Source: Cyathus striatus
Taxonomy: Eukaryota > Basidiomycota > Agaricomycetes > Agaricales > Nidulariaceae
DNA length: 64,000 nucleotides
Assembly: GCA_025738555.1 (NCBI GenBank)
Contig: JAOVFP010000006.1
Span: 1,612,001 to 1,676,000, forward strand
Reading direction: 5' to 3'
Below are positions 24,894-36,838 of the stretch, piece by piece. How positions within the stretch are numbered: position 1 is the stretch's first letter; each line of letters starts with the position of its first letter. The translations under genes were made by a program, and so were the position numbers. Under the pieces are notes generated by a model. That model saw only the letters and a list, made by a program, of their open reading frames with translations, was not told where the DNA came from and made no database searches.

Positions 24894-25110
24894 TACTTTT
24901 ATGAAGTTGTATGGGAAATTCTGTAGAATATTAGAAATTGGAATATCGAAGTAAATGTGCTAACATTGTTTGAATCGTTGAATGACTTAAATATATTTCA
25001 ATAGCCTGGAGAATAATAGATATGGTCGAACACAGCCAACTAGTAATATTAAGAATCCAAATACATCGAGGTATGATACTCCAACCTTCCAACCTTTTAA
25101 ATCAACTCTA

Positions 25111-26008
25111 CTATCGCGGCAGCAAACTTCCCGCGCCGCGGAGTGCCAATGAGCCACCTAGTCTGAGTGTCTGCGAGCCGCCGGGAAAGTACGCCAGAAC
25201 GTAGGCCACTAATGCTACAACCTGTATAGATAGTCAGTGCGTGAGAGAGGACAAGCAGAGAAATGAGCATACCTGGACGGCACCACAGATCAACGAACCC
25301 AAATACGAGTGTGCCTATCGTCGTGTAAGTATGCTACAATAAGAAGGAAACAAGACGTACTCCTAGAGCAAAGTAAAGTGTCAGTCCAAGACTGCCAAAG
25401 TACACCGCGGAGAAAAGAATGCGTTCTCGCGATACAAGGTGTTTAAGATGATTTAGTGGTCCTATTAATATGGAAAAGCTGTATGAAAAATGGTTAGGGG
25501 AATGTATTATAACAATATAGTCAGACGCACCCGAACATAACCAAGAGACTTCCGAGACTAGTAAAATACGGGATGACGTAGTTGAGTTACCAGAGACGCG
25601 ATCAGAAAGCGTGCTGCATTCAATCTCACCTAAACGAAAGAGCAAACTTGGCAGGTCTACAAGACATCTATTCTTCAGCCTGCTGCTTACAAGCAAAACC
25701 AACACGACATACCGAATAGCAAGTAGAGGCAGCGTCAAGAAAGAGACAAAAAAGCACACGGCAGCACCCAGCAAGCACCCTCCAAAGCCTAATAGCCTCT
25801 CCCACCTATTGAGTGCAAACCATGCCTCGTCTTCATTGTTTGTCTCGCTCGATCTCAGGGGAATGTAGTCGCTTGTGACGCTGCTGTAGAAGCGGGAGAA
25901 TGGGTTTGAGGGTTGCGACGGGGCGGCTGGCTGTTGGGTGGAAGACTGGGCCCAGCGGAATTGGGAAAGATTTGCGCGAAATGATTGTTCTGTTGATGCT
26001 GGGGCCAT
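25111..26008 (-). CDS. SFT2: Sft2-like Golgi membrane traffic protein
   Basis: A tetraspanning protein of the Got1/Sft2 family, which supports endosome-to-Golgi fusion with syntaxin 5 in yeast. A polar N-terminus (MAPASTEQSFRANLSQFRWA) is followed by RWERLLGFGGCLLGAAVCFF. Then come KFALSFSLGSLLVMFG, FSILIGPLNHLKHLVSRER, a third hydrophobic stretch, SYLGSLICGAVQVVALVAYV and the family-typical end YFPGG...LRGAGSLLPR. Five introns, several under 60 nt, splice in frame; the one at about 25325-25365 joins ALG to AHSYLGSL. The two flanking genes start and stop close by, 217 bp from the otubain stop. Start at 26008 is the first ATG. Confidence 0.9.
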
Positions 26009-26332
26009 TTCAGACAGAGGGAGAAGGAGGAAGATGTACTGGTTGGATTTGGCGGGAAAGTCTATAGGATTGGGGAAGGACGACGTATTATTTGGTTCAC
26101 AGAATGATGGTAAATACAGTAGATTTCAGTGCGCAGCTTATCTTTCGATAACTCCGAGCGTGCAGTGACTCATCTTAATCTCATCGTCAATTGTCTTCAC
26201 CAGCTTTCCGTACATTCCAACCATATACAATACCAATGAATGACGAGACGGATAGTTGTAATGTTATTATGGCCGATATCTAGGAATGGAGGCAAACATC
26301 CACCAAGCGGAAGATGGAGCATACTCTACTAG
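26009..26332. promoter_or_regulatory. Divergent intergenic region upstream of SFT2
   Basis: Holds the SFT2 promoter and probably that of the next plus-strand gene. Nothing else recognised. Confidence 0.35.
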
Positions 26333-27126
26333 ATGCCATCTCGCTATGATTACGGACGGCATACATTAGATCTACTTATTCCGAGGCGGGGCTCGGAGAG
26401 CGAGGATATAAACGATTTCTTCTTGTCAGCCACTCAACTTAACTTGACAGTGGCCTACCTCAAACATCCACGTACTGTGTCGCAACAAGCTTCATTCACT
26501 TTCTTGCCAGCGTTTCTTTGCAGGAGGGTGCACACAATATTCATATATATTGAAATCCAGTACTCTCGCATCCTAGGTAATTGACTGTGATAGATTCAAG
26601 ACTTACCACTGCTGACTGCATCCTTTTCCCAGATATGAAACACACCTCGTACTATGCGCACTACAGTGCAACGTATCTCAGCGAGCTGTTCAACATTCGC
26701 CTGGCAGCACGCGCGCTTATTCCGTACCTCGCGTCGGTCTTCGAGAGATCGAACCTGCACCCTGCGTTTGGCCTGTGGGCACTGATTCTGTTGACGCGAT
26801 ACTGTGGGCGATGCCTGAACCACCCGATTACGACGGTGGAAAAAGCAAAGCAGGCGTTCTTGTGCGCGTACTATCTTGCAGCACAGACGGCACGTAAGGG
26901 ATACGGGCAGATTGGGTTCTGGAAGGAAGCTGGGGAGGAGTTGGGCATGAGCCTTGAGGAGGTGGGAGAGATGAGCTCAGCACTGGAGGAGGAGATGGGA
27001 GGTGGACGGGTGGTGGACGTGACGGGGACGGAGTTGTGCAACATGCGTGCGATTGTGGAGAAGGAAGCGACGCTGCCGGCGGGATACGAGAAAAGGGTGT
27101 CGTGGTGGCCGAGAGAGGATATATAA
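26333..27126 (+). CDS. Unrecognised protein, possibly helical (cyclin-like fold not excluded)
   Basis: The well-supported part is the last exon, about 26633-27126. It encodes roughly 165 residues beginning MKHTSYYAHYSATYLSELFN, with several amphipathic helices and a Glu-rich stretch, and ends VSWWPREDI. The segment LHPAFGLWALILLTRYC and the following TTVEKAKQAFLCAYYLAAQ has the feel of an all-helical fold. I considered a cyclin box but see no decisive residue. A plausible upstream exon (MPSRYDYGRHTLDLLIPRRG..., from 26333) could join by an intron from about 26471 to 26633 (C/AT, giving KHPH then MKHTSYY). The base composition of the last exon is GC-rich and codon-like. Function unknown. Confidence 0.55.
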
Positions 27127-27317
27127 TCACGTGACATTGATTTAATCAACTCAAACTCCAGTCACTTGTTTTTTTGATACCAATTATTCTTTATTATTTT
27201 TATCTGATTTACCAGATACAGACTGCAGCCATTCCGCGTCTTTCTTCTTCTCTCCCCCGACTTTTCAAAAGTCTTTCTTGTACATTAGTTCCCTCCCTCC
27301 GCTCCCCAGCCAGGAAC

Positions 27318-30300
27318 ATGGCCCAGACAATAGAGCTCGCCCAGGTACTCTCTCTCTCATACCACCACCACAGCCCCCACCTCACTCCCACTAGACAGCC
27401 AAGCGAGACTTCCTCACAGAGCTCGAGAAAAAGTACCAGCATCGATGGCAATCAGAGCATCTCTTCGACGTCAATGCCCCCTCCCTCGACGACACAAAGC
27501 ACCTCACCCCCGTTCAAATCCATGAAAAGTTCCCAAAGTGGTTCGGCAACTTTCCCTATCCTTACATGAACGGAAGTCTCCATCTCGGACATGCATTCAC
27601 CATTTCAAAGATCGAGTTCGCTGCTGGCTACCAGAGAATGCTGGGCAAGCGCGTTCTCTTCCCCCACGGTTTCCATGTCACTGGTATGCCTATCAAGGTT
27701 TGTCCGTCTTCATCCATCCATCCCGTTCTTTGCACATTCCCTGACCATCCGCAGGCCTCCTCAGATAAAATTATCCGCGAAATGGAACTCTTTGGACAAG
27801 ACTTTGAGCGATACGAAGCCTATCAGGCAGAGCAAGCTCGGAAGGAGGCCGAGAAGGAATTTGAGGAAGAAACTGCAGTTGTTGGTCCCGCAGACAAAAC
27901 CAAAGCCAAGAAAGGAAAAATTATTGCCAAATCTACCGGTCTCACATACCAATTCCAAATCATGGAGTCCATCGGTGTCCCCAGAGCTGAAATTAAAAAG
28001 TTTGCAGACCCATTGTACTGGTTGACTTATTTCCCTCCTATTGCTATCGTACGCTTTTTCAATCCAATTCCACGTCGAAACTCCTTCTAATACTACCCCA
28101 GGCCGACAATAATGCCTTTGGTTCTCGCATCGACTGGCGCCGTACCTTCCTCACCACCAAAGCTAACCCGTACTACGATGCCTTCGTCCGCTGGCAAGTC
28201 AACAAACTCCACCAACAGGACAAGATAAAATTCGGCGAGCGCTACACCATCTACTCACCTAAAGACGGTCAACCTTGCATGGACCACGATCGTCAGGACG
28301 GCGAGGGCGTTGGTCCCGTCGAGTATACCGGTATCAAGCTTGAGCTCGTCGACTGGAGTCCAGCAGCCAAGGAAGTCATCGCGGATAAAGTCGGTAACAG
28401 AAAGGTCTTCTTCGTTGCTGCAACCCTCCGCCCGGAAACGATGTACGGTCAGACCAACCTCTTCGTCGGTCCCGCCATCAATTACGGCGTTTATGCCATC
28501 AACGATACCGAGGCGATCGTCTCCACCGAGCGCGCAGTGCGGAACATGGCTTACCAAAAGATCACCGCTGAATGGGGAAAGTATACTGCTCTCGCGCATA
28601 TCGACGGTTCCAAACTCGTCGGCACCAAGGTGCACGCCCCGTTTTCGCTCAATCCTGAGGTGTACATCGTGCCCATGGAGAATGTCCTCGCGACCAAGGG
28701 AACAGGCGTCGTTTCATGTGTGCCCTCTGACTCGCCAGATGACTATCAAACCATATTGGACTTGCGCAAGAAAGCTGACTTTTACAAGATCGATCCGGCC
28801 TGGGTGAGCATCGATCCCGTACCGGTACTCACGTCCCCTACGTACGGCGACCTCACCGCCCCCGCTGTCGTCAAGCAGCTCAAGATTCAGTCTCAGAAGG
28901 ATACCAAGCAGCTTGCAGAGGCGAAGGAAATCGCGTACAAGGAAGGCTTTTATAACGGTACCATGATCGTTGGCGAATTCAAGGGCGAGAAGGTGCAGGA
29001 TGCGAAGCCCAAGGTTCGCCAGGCCATGATTGATGCTGGCGTGGCAGTTCCGTATGCTGAGCCTGAGGGGTTGGTTATTTCGCGAAGTGCGGATGAGTGC
29101 GTGGTTGCGTTGATGGACCAATGGTATTTGGATTATGGAGAGGAGAAGTGGAGGGCTCAAACTGAGGGGTAAGTTCTGATATCTTTCCAGTTTAATTATC
29201 CTCTAACTACAATTTACGCAGGCTTCTCTCAAAGATGAACACCTACAGCTCCGAAACGCGACACAACTTTGAAAAGACCCTCGCATGGCTGAACAAGTGG
29301 GCATGCGCACGTACCTATGGCCTTGGCTCCGACCTCCCGTGGGATCCCAAGTTCCTCGTCGAGTCTCTCAGTGACAGCACTGTCTACATGTCATACTATA
29401 CCGTTGCGCAGCTTCTGCACGAAGGCAGTCTTGACGGGAGTAAACCCGGTCCCCTGGGGATCACACCCGAGCAAATGACCGACCCCGTGTGGGAGTACAT
29501 CTTTTGCAACGGCCCCTGGCCCGAACCTGCCCCGCTGGAGAAGGAAAAAGCTGACGCGCTGAAACACGAGTTTAACTACTTCTATCCCTTTGACATCCGT
29601 TCCTCTGCAAAGGATCTCGTCCCGAACCATTTGACGTTTGCGTTGTACAACCACGCCGCATTGTTCCCTGAGGACAAGTGGCCTCTCAGCATGCGCACTA
29701 ACGGGCACCTGATGTTGAACGGCAAGAAGATGTCGAAGAGTACGGGTAATTCGTTGACGCTGCGCGAAGCGATTGAGAAATTTGGTGCGGACGCTACACG
29801 GTTGAGTTTGGCTGATGCTGGTGATGGCCTTGAGGACGCTAACTTTGAGGAGAAAACCGCCAATGCAAATATTTTGAGGCTGCATACTTTGCTTGGATGG
29901 GCTGATGATATGTCTAAAGATGACGGACTGAGAGAGGGACCGAGAAATTTCCACGACCAAGTGTTTGAAAATGAGGTTAATGAGTTGATTGACATCACCC
30001 AGAGCCACTACGAAGCGTAAGCTGCATTCCGTTTTTCTACGTTTTTTTTTTTTTGCTAACTGTGCTGTAGTACTAATTATAAGGATGCCCTCAAATACGG
30101 TTTCTATGAACTCCAGAGCGTGCGAGACTGGTACCGTGAAGTGACATCGGACGTTGGCATGCATAAAGACCTTGTTCTTTACTGGATTCGTGTCGCCGCA
30201 CTGCTCGCCACACCCATTGCACCCCACTTCGCCGAGCACCTTTGGACTACAATTCTCAAGGAGCCCAAATCCATCCAACTGGCTCTCTGGCCTACCCCAG

Positions 30301-30927
30301 GCAAGCCCGTCGACCGTACTCTCATAGAGGCTGGAAACTATATGCGCGGAACAATCAAGACCATTCGTGATGCTGAGGCAACACTGCTGAAGATGTTGAG
30401 CAAGGCGAAGGGTAAGAAAGCCCCTGAGGACGTGTTTGATCCCAAGAAGCCAAAGGCTGTTCGGATCTATGTCGCTACTGCGTTTCCCGAGTGGCAAGAT
30501 ACATGTGTGCAGATCGTCAAAGACTCATATGAGAAAGAGGCAGATAAAGTGGACGACGCAAAGGTGAAGACACTCTTGATCGAAAAAGGTCTCATCAAGG
30601 ACAAACGTGCCATGCCGTTTATCCAAGCTTTCAAGGTTTGCACCTTCCATCATTGCCTCCTGACATCCACTGATTCCACCTTCACTCGTGTAGAAACGCA
30701 TGGCGCAGTACGGCGCCGACACAGCGTTCCATCGTACATTGCCCTTCTCTGAGAGTGCCGTCTTATCAGAGATTTTACCATACCTCAAGAAGTCTCTGGG
30801 CTTGTCTGATACGGAGTTGATGTCGGTAGAAGAAGCACGGCAAAAGGAAGGACAGCCTGGATACACCAAGGCCCTTATTGATACCTCGGAACCTGGAAGC
30901 CCTGCGTTTGAATTCAGGAATGTATAA
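27318..30927 (+). CDS. CDC60: Cytosolic leucyl-tRNA synthetase
   Basis: Charges tRNA-Leu in the cytosol. The start MAQTIELAQ splices to TAKRDFLTELEKKYQHRW. The class I signature is PYMNGSLHLGHAF (HIGH-like, about 27560-27600). The editing domain CP1 contains LRPETMYGQTNLFVGPA and GTGVVSCVPSDSPDD. The second signature GKKMSKSTGN (about 29725) is the KMSKS loop. Then comes the anticodon-binding helical domain and the archaeal/eukaryal C-terminal extension ending AFEFRNV. This layout is the eukaryotic cytosolic form, not the mitochondrial one. Six short introns all keep frame and I found no frame break over about 3.1 kb. The gene is convergent with VPS24. Confidence 0.96.
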
Positions 30928-31378
30928 TTTGTTTTTGTTTTAGATACATTAGAAGTGCAATCTATTACTCCAATCTTTTAATAGAACTACGAATGGGTAA
31001 TGAACCCGTGTAATGATGACGATACACATTGATTGAAGACAAGGTACTGCGCAGTGCGTACATATCCTTCTTCACAATAAGTAACCTGACTACCCTTAAC
31101 AACGTGTCACGCTGGCTCATCTCAGGAATCTAAACCATCACCTTGCGATGGTTACAATTGGTTACTAGTAAATGACTTTCATACACTAACGGATACTTAT
31201 ATGACAATCAGACATACATATCTTCAGGATTAAGGTAAGCAACAGTGTCTTCCTGATAAGCAGTACGGTAATTAGATCACTGGGTATCAATATTATAAGG
31301 GCTACAGGAATACATATACATACATTCCAATTCGACTGTTCCTAAGACGCATATACAAAATATCGGGTTAGTAACTCC
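30928..31378. terminator. Convergent 3' region of leucyl-tRNA synthetase and VPS24
   Basis: 450 bp between two stop codons, AT-rich, with no gene. It must contain both polyadenylation regions; exact sites cannot be called. Confidence 0.4.
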
Positions 31379-32230
31379 TCATCCACTTAATAAGCCATTA
31401 AGCTGTTCTCGATATTTTTCCATATTTCTTTCGACTTCTTCGTCTTCCAACTGATCTTGTAATGGCTGTACTGTTTGAGTATCACTGAGCACTGAGGCTA
31501 TGTATCCACTTACTGGAAGTTTATCGCTGACTGTTCCTGCTTCCCCAAGCTTTCCATTCGTAAGCTCAAATAAGACCTTGTCCACCTCCGCATCTGCCTC
31601 TTCTTCTATTTCTTCATCCTCTTCCATGTCTAACGTATCTTCTAGCATTTCCTCCATGATTCCTGCCTACACCACCAATCTTAGTTATTATTTTGGTTCT
31701 AGATATTGAACCTACTTTCGTCATTTCCATGCTCATTTCGCGCATAGTTTGGCTAATTTGCGGTAGCTTAATGAGTGAATTGGATAACTTCATGATCTCA
31801 GTCGACTTCTGCAAAGACCCAGTTACTTTCGTCATTGCTAGAGTAGCATGGTGATGTAAGATAAACAGCCAGATGTATCAGTGATACATACCCATCTGAT
31901 GCTGCAGTTGTGTCCCTATAGAGCCCAGTCTAGCTTTACTAACAGAGAGGCGGTCCTTTTGCTTATTGCTCCGTACGACTTCCCTTGCTAAAATACGAGC
32001 AGATTTTACATCGCCTTTCGTTGCAAGCTGCTTTACAGACTGTCGAGCCTTGCTGGTAGCCACATCTAACTATTTTTGAATAAGAAATTAGTTATAATCG
32101 TTTGAAATATAATCGCAACCTGTCTCATTTCCCTATCCAGAATCCGCGTCTCTGCCCGCAACTTGGATTGCCATGCCCTAATCTTTTCTTCTGGTGTGGG
32201 ACCGTATAAGAACCTGTTGATGGTTTGCAT
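31379..32230 (-). CDS. VPS24: ESCRT-III subunit Vps24/CHMP3
   Basis: Forms membrane-remodelling polymers with Vps2 and Snf7 on endosomes for multivesicular body formation. The start MQTINRFLYGPTPEEKIRAW matches the fungal family. A basic helical half follows (SVKQLATKGDVKSARILARE, then GSLQKSTEIMKLSNSLIK). The acidic half includes AGIMEEMLEDTLDMEEDEEI. The far C-terminus (EDEEVERNMEKYREQLNGLL) resembles an MIT-interacting helix. Introns at about 31673-31714, 31835-31891 and 32065-32120 all join in frame. A longer in-frame start upstream (32272) is less likely, because the family starts at this Met. About 225 residues, the usual length. Confidence 0.93.
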
Positions 32231-33497
32231 CTTGGTAGTACTATTTTTGCTCTGACGGCGATGAAAGGTCAAACTTCAAGAATAATAGGTATGGATCTGT
32301 GCTGGAGTTACAGTCAAGCTACAGTGTTACTTCAGTGTTACAGTCGACGAGATTAAGCATCACCTTCCATATATGGAATTTCACGTGACTTTTCGACCGG
32401 GCTTCACCGGGCCACCGTCTGCTCAGACTAAACTTCCAGGTTTCATTATACCATTACCACGGATTTCGCTGTAACAGCACCTTAAGGCCTTACATGTACA
32501 GCTTGGTTAGCCTCTCAAATTTATTAAGTATATGGGGAAGGCAATATACTCTTCTCAAGTGCTATTAAAGGACTGCGCTTGCTTGATGGCCACACCATGG
32601 TGCTCAGTTCGGTGACACTAGGCATAAATGATGACTGGAGGGTATATATTTAGTACGAGCACAAAATCCAATCACCATCTTCTTTTTTTCTGGATTTACT
32701 CTGTTTCCCACAGCTTACAGCCCATAGAATGCGCTGCGATGAATGTCCCATCAAAGATTCCAACTTCGTCCAACTTACATAAATCACTGGGACATCAAGC
32801 TAGATATGATTTCCTACTTGGAATCCGTACTCTACAGACGCCATTGACTCATTAAAACGTGGAAAGATCAGGTATATTCATTGAAACCATCATCTAGAGG
32901 CTCGTTCTTGTTTCAACAACCAAGCTGTACTGTAACTGCTAGAGGAGCTTGCGCAATGAATGACTATGCGTCAATACTGTCTGCAGCTCTTTTTAATGTT
33001 TTGGAATACTATTATAGGATCCGTAAATGCACTGTCAATTCATTAGCTTTTGACCGTTTGACATTTTGGAAGGCCCGTGCTGAGCTCAAGAGAGAGCTCC
33101 GATTAAAAATAGCCCAGATTGACTCTTACGCCGGTCACCGATGGCAGATGGATGAATGCAAGGCGATGCAAAGCAAGGTGTAGCAAGGTGAGTCGGTCTT
33201 CCGTACATTCCCCAAACTGTACCTTCGGTATACCAGCTGCGAGCCTCTCGGAACCTCGCATGGTAGAGCAAGTCAAATTCCTGTTCTTCAGTCTTCTTTC
33301 GTGATGAAAAACACAGTACAGCCTCTTGATGCTTGATGTTTCAAAGCTGTGAATTCACCCAGTGGATGCTTACAACCAGGAGATGTGCCTCTATATCATT
33401 GCAGTTTGTCGCGTGTTCATGCACGGCACTTGGCCCCTTCATTATTTAACCTCTACCATTTGAAGAGTCTTTGCATGCCCCCAATGACTAGGGCTCC
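32231..33497. other. Intergenic, 1.3 kb, no confident gene
   Basis: One open frame (32881-33183) of about 100 codons has some basic helical character but no recognised family and no clear splice partners. The stretch should hold the promoters of VPS24 and the F-box gene. Confidence 0.4.
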
Positions 33498-34708
33498 ATG
33501 CCTCCGCTTCCTCCAGAGCTTATAGACCTAATCATCAGCCACCTTCATGAGGACTCATATTCGCTCAAGTCCTGTAGTCTTGTATGTCGAGCATGGGTGC
33601 CACGCTCTCGATATTACCTGTTCGTCAATCCGGTGCAACTGCAGTTGGGTGTGGCGGAACATTGCGAACGCTTCGTAGAGCTATTTGGGAAGGGTGCTGG
33701 GTTATCCAAATACGTGCGCTCTCTTACTCTCGTCGGAGCTCCTCAACGGAAGAGCCATCGTGTCTTGCAATGCCTGAACACATTCAGCTGGGTGGAGGAA
33801 CTTCGCCTTATAAAATTTATGAACCCCTACAATTGGGCAACCCCGGATCCTGCCCAAAGAGCACAGTGGTTCATTCCGTTTCGTTCTATTCGCCGTCTTC
33901 ACATTTCCTCGTCCTCAGTATCTTTCTTCGATTTCCTCACATTGTTGCGTCACACGCCATTGCTGTCAGAATTGACATTTGAAATCGTTTCATGGACCTC
34001 TTCGTGGCAGAAGGTGCTTGCCACTCAAAAGAGTAGCTCTGAATGCTTCGTGCCACAATTACGCAAGCTGAAGTTCGGCATCCGCAGCTCCGCAGTGATA
34101 CCAGCCTTCAATGCCCTTTTCTCTCGCAACTATATCCCGCGCGTTTCTAACCTTGTTATTTGTGGCATATCCCGGGTCCATGCTCAAGATGTTGGGGATC
34201 TTTTGTGTACATTAGGACCTTCGTTGCAATCTCTGAAGGTCTCTTCTGATAATCTCCTCCAAGGTGAGATTTTATCTATATCCTTAGTAGTGACATAGTG
34301 CTCAATGATAACTTAGGTGATATTACGAGAGCCATTGATCTTCGCCATAACTTTAATCTCACCCATCTCGCTCTGGAAGACTTGTTTGCATCAGAGGTGT
34401 GGAACCTCTTCGTCAGCAACTTCTCCGACTGGGCACTGGATTTATTAGTCCAACTCCCGGGGAGGTGCAATAAAATGAAGAAAATCACACTCGCTTTTAT
34501 CCTGGCACCAGAAGACCGACTTGAAGGCGTCAGGTGGCCGTCCATTCTGAATACTTTACAGCGCCTTGCAGACTTTTCCCAAAGTTTTGAAACGATCAAG
34601 TTTCAATTTCTGTGTCATCCAGACCGTTTATCATGGCTGGAACGTGCTGTTTGTGAACACCTTCATTTGCTGAAACGGTTTCTTCGGTTTAAAAGGGCTG
34701 ATTTCTAG
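33498..34708 (+). CDS. F-box protein
   Basis: The N-terminal F-box MPPLPPELIDLIISHLHEDS, continuing to SCSLVCRAWVPRSRYYLF, would bind Skp1 in an SCF ubiquitin ligase. The rest is a Leu-rich, loosely repetitive region (LTLVGAPQR..., LRRLHISSSS-like segments, LRHTPLLSELTFEI) typical of the many fast-evolving F-box proteins of mushrooms. One intron (about 34265-34317) joins LLQ/GDITRAIDLRHN. About 385 residues in all. The substrate cannot be guessed. The start at 33498 is the Met that opens the F-box. Intact. Confidence 0.85.
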
Positions 34709-35015
34709 TCAATTTGTAGATGCAACCTTGGAATTTTGTATGTATATCAGTCAATTATTCTAAGTTATTGTGACTTTTTTCTGGTTTGTGTAGCACTACA
34801 ATGGCATTGAAATTGTATATACACTTAACTTATTGGGACTGTAGCATTATTATGTATATATGTAGAATAACTTATTATTACGTAAATTATAGTATGTGTT
34901 TGTATTTTTGATGTGACATAGTAACAAGTTTGATTGAAGCGTGACATCAGATGGCTGAAAAAAAGTTGAGAGCAGTGAGGTTGTCCGCTTGCATTGCCCA
35001 TCCCCGTCCGCAGAT
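34709..35015. other. Intergenic, AT-rich
   Basis: The 3' UTR of the F-box gene, then the zuotin promoter. No gene seen. Confidence 0.5.
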
Positions 35016-36492
35016 ATGGCTTCCGTTCAGCATCTCTCTGTCGTTACCCCCGTTCTTCCTTCCAGCTATTCTCCAGCCGCATCCACCTCCCGTCTGTCTC
35101 GTCAGTAACCTCTTTCTCTCTATTATATATATATATCGCTCATTCACTTCGTTTTTCCAGCTCCTCACCCTGTTGGCCACCGCAGTCTTCTTCCTGTTGG
35201 ACCAGCCTATCTTAACCACCTCAAGCTTGCTTTGCATCATTCCCATTCATTCGATGCACTTGATAAGCACCTCGCCGAGGAGCAAGAACGCTTGCGATCA
35301 CTCAATGGCGATGGCAACGGTCAAGAGGATGACCTTGGTGTCGGTGATGAACCGGAGTCTGAGGAGCTCTTAAGCTTAGATCCCAAGGAATGGAAGGTAT
35401 ATAACATTTTCATTTGTGTCGAGTACAATTAACTTAGCATGATTTAGAAACACGACTATTATGCTGTACTTGGTCTTTCGTACCTTAGGTACAAGGCCAC
35501 CCCTGAACAAATTAAGATTGCTCGTACGTTTCGAATCTTCTTCATTTGGTCTGAAGATTAAACTGGTTCTCGACAGACCGCAAAAAAGTGCTCAAGCACC
35601 ACCCTGACAAGAAGGCTTCTTCAGCCCCTCAACCTACTTCTGCATTTCCTCGCAGGCGTTAACCAAAATACTAATGACGATGCCTTCTTCAAGTGTATCC
35701 AAAAGGCCCACGAAGTTCTCACCAACTCCGAAAAGCGCAGACAATTTGATTCCGTCGATCCCGACTTTATTGAACAGGAGGAGGAGATTCCTACCGCCAG
35801 CGATTTTAAGAAGAAAGATCTTGACTTCTTCAAAGCCTTTACTCCTGTCTTTGAGCTGCACTCTCGCTTCTCCCGCAAGCAGCCTGTTCCTGGACTTGGA
35901 GGTGTCGATGCTTCCAAAGAGGAGGTCGAAGGCTTCTACGACTTCTGGTACAACTTCGACAGCTGGAGAAGCTTCGAGTGGTGGGACAAAGAGGTCAATG
36001 AGGGCAGTGACAAGTACGGCAGATTTCTAATTTGCATATGCTGTCTTTCTAACATTGTTTCAGCCGTGACGACAAGCGTTACACGGAGAAGAAGAACAAG
36101 ACAGAGCGTGCACGTCGGAAAAAGGAGGACACCGCGAAACTTCGCGCTCTCGTTGACTTGACCCTCAGCCTTGATCCCCGTATCAAGCGCATCAAACAAG
36201 AGGAGAAAACGGCTCGTGAAGCTAAGAAGCGTGGTACCGCTCCGAATGGTCCTGTTAAAAAGACCAAGCAGCAGGAAGAAGAAGAGAAGAAGCGTGTTGA
36301 GGAGGAAGCGAAGAAGAAAGAAGAGGAAGAGAAAGTTTGTTTGATCCTGAATATTTAATCGCGACTAGTGACTGATTTTGCTTGTAGGTTGCTCGTGCAG
36401 AAGCGAAAAAGGCCAAGGCCGCAGCTGCAAATGCCGCTAAGAAGGCCAGACGTCAAGCGAGAAATGCTGGTGATGACGCTCCTGCCGTTTAA
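35016..36492 (+). CDS. ZUO1: Zuotin (ribosome-associated J-protein), short C-terminus, one frame break
   Basis: The J-protein of the ribosome-associated complex, which stimulates Ssb-type Hsp70 at the exit tunnel. The start MASVQHLSVVTPVLPSSYSP splices to PPHPVGHRSLLPVGPAYLN. The J-domain is HDYYAVLGLSYLRYKATPEQ, followed by KVLKHHPDKK with the HPD triad. Then come the zuotin homology domain (CIQKAHEVLTNSEKRRQFDS, FELHSRFSRKQPVPGLGGVD, FYDFWYNFDSWRSFEWWD) and a charged Lys/Glu helix. Near 35650-35656 the frame changes by one base between SAFP and AGVNQNTNDDAFFKC, with no GT donor available. The protein ends ARRQARNAGDDAPAV. Yeast zuotin continues about 80 residues further into a four-helix bundle, which I do not see here. 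Confidence 0.88.
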
Positions 36493-36838
36493 AATGTCCA
36501 CGTACATACCTAGACTCCTACTTAACATATACCGCACACCTGTATACCGCACATCTGCGATACGCCCGGCTACACATTGTTATACACCGGATACTTTTCT
36601 TCTCGACACACCGATGCAAGTATAATGTATATTGTAAGAAGTGAAAATGATTGAAGGGGTATCTAGCGTACGTGCACATCACTATGAACTTTACTGCATA
36701 ATTACACAACATTGAATGGATTGGGGTAAGGAGAAATCAAATTGTAAGATATAAACGGAAAGAAAGCGAGCATTGAGCTGAAAAGTCCAAAACCATAAAA
36801 AGAGACTTGCATCCACATAATATGAACAACGAAGAAAA
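36493..36838. terminator. Convergent 3' region of zuotin and ATG4
   Basis: 350 bp between two stops. It contains a short tandem-like stretch with repeated TATACCGCACA-type words near 36525-36560. No gene. Confidence 0.35.

Noticed and set aside
25240..25370. Apparent frameshift in SFT2
   Set aside because: Resolved by placing the acceptor before GCACACTCG, which gives AHSYLGSLICGAVQVV in frame.
29391..30497. Long minus-strand frame of 368 codons
   Set aside because: Antisense shadow of the leucyl-tRNA synthetase exons; no family and no splice logic.
32881..33183. 100-codon plus-strand frame in the gap before the F-box gene
   Set aside because: No recognised motif, no splice partners, and AT-rich codon use unlike nearby genes; not enough to call.
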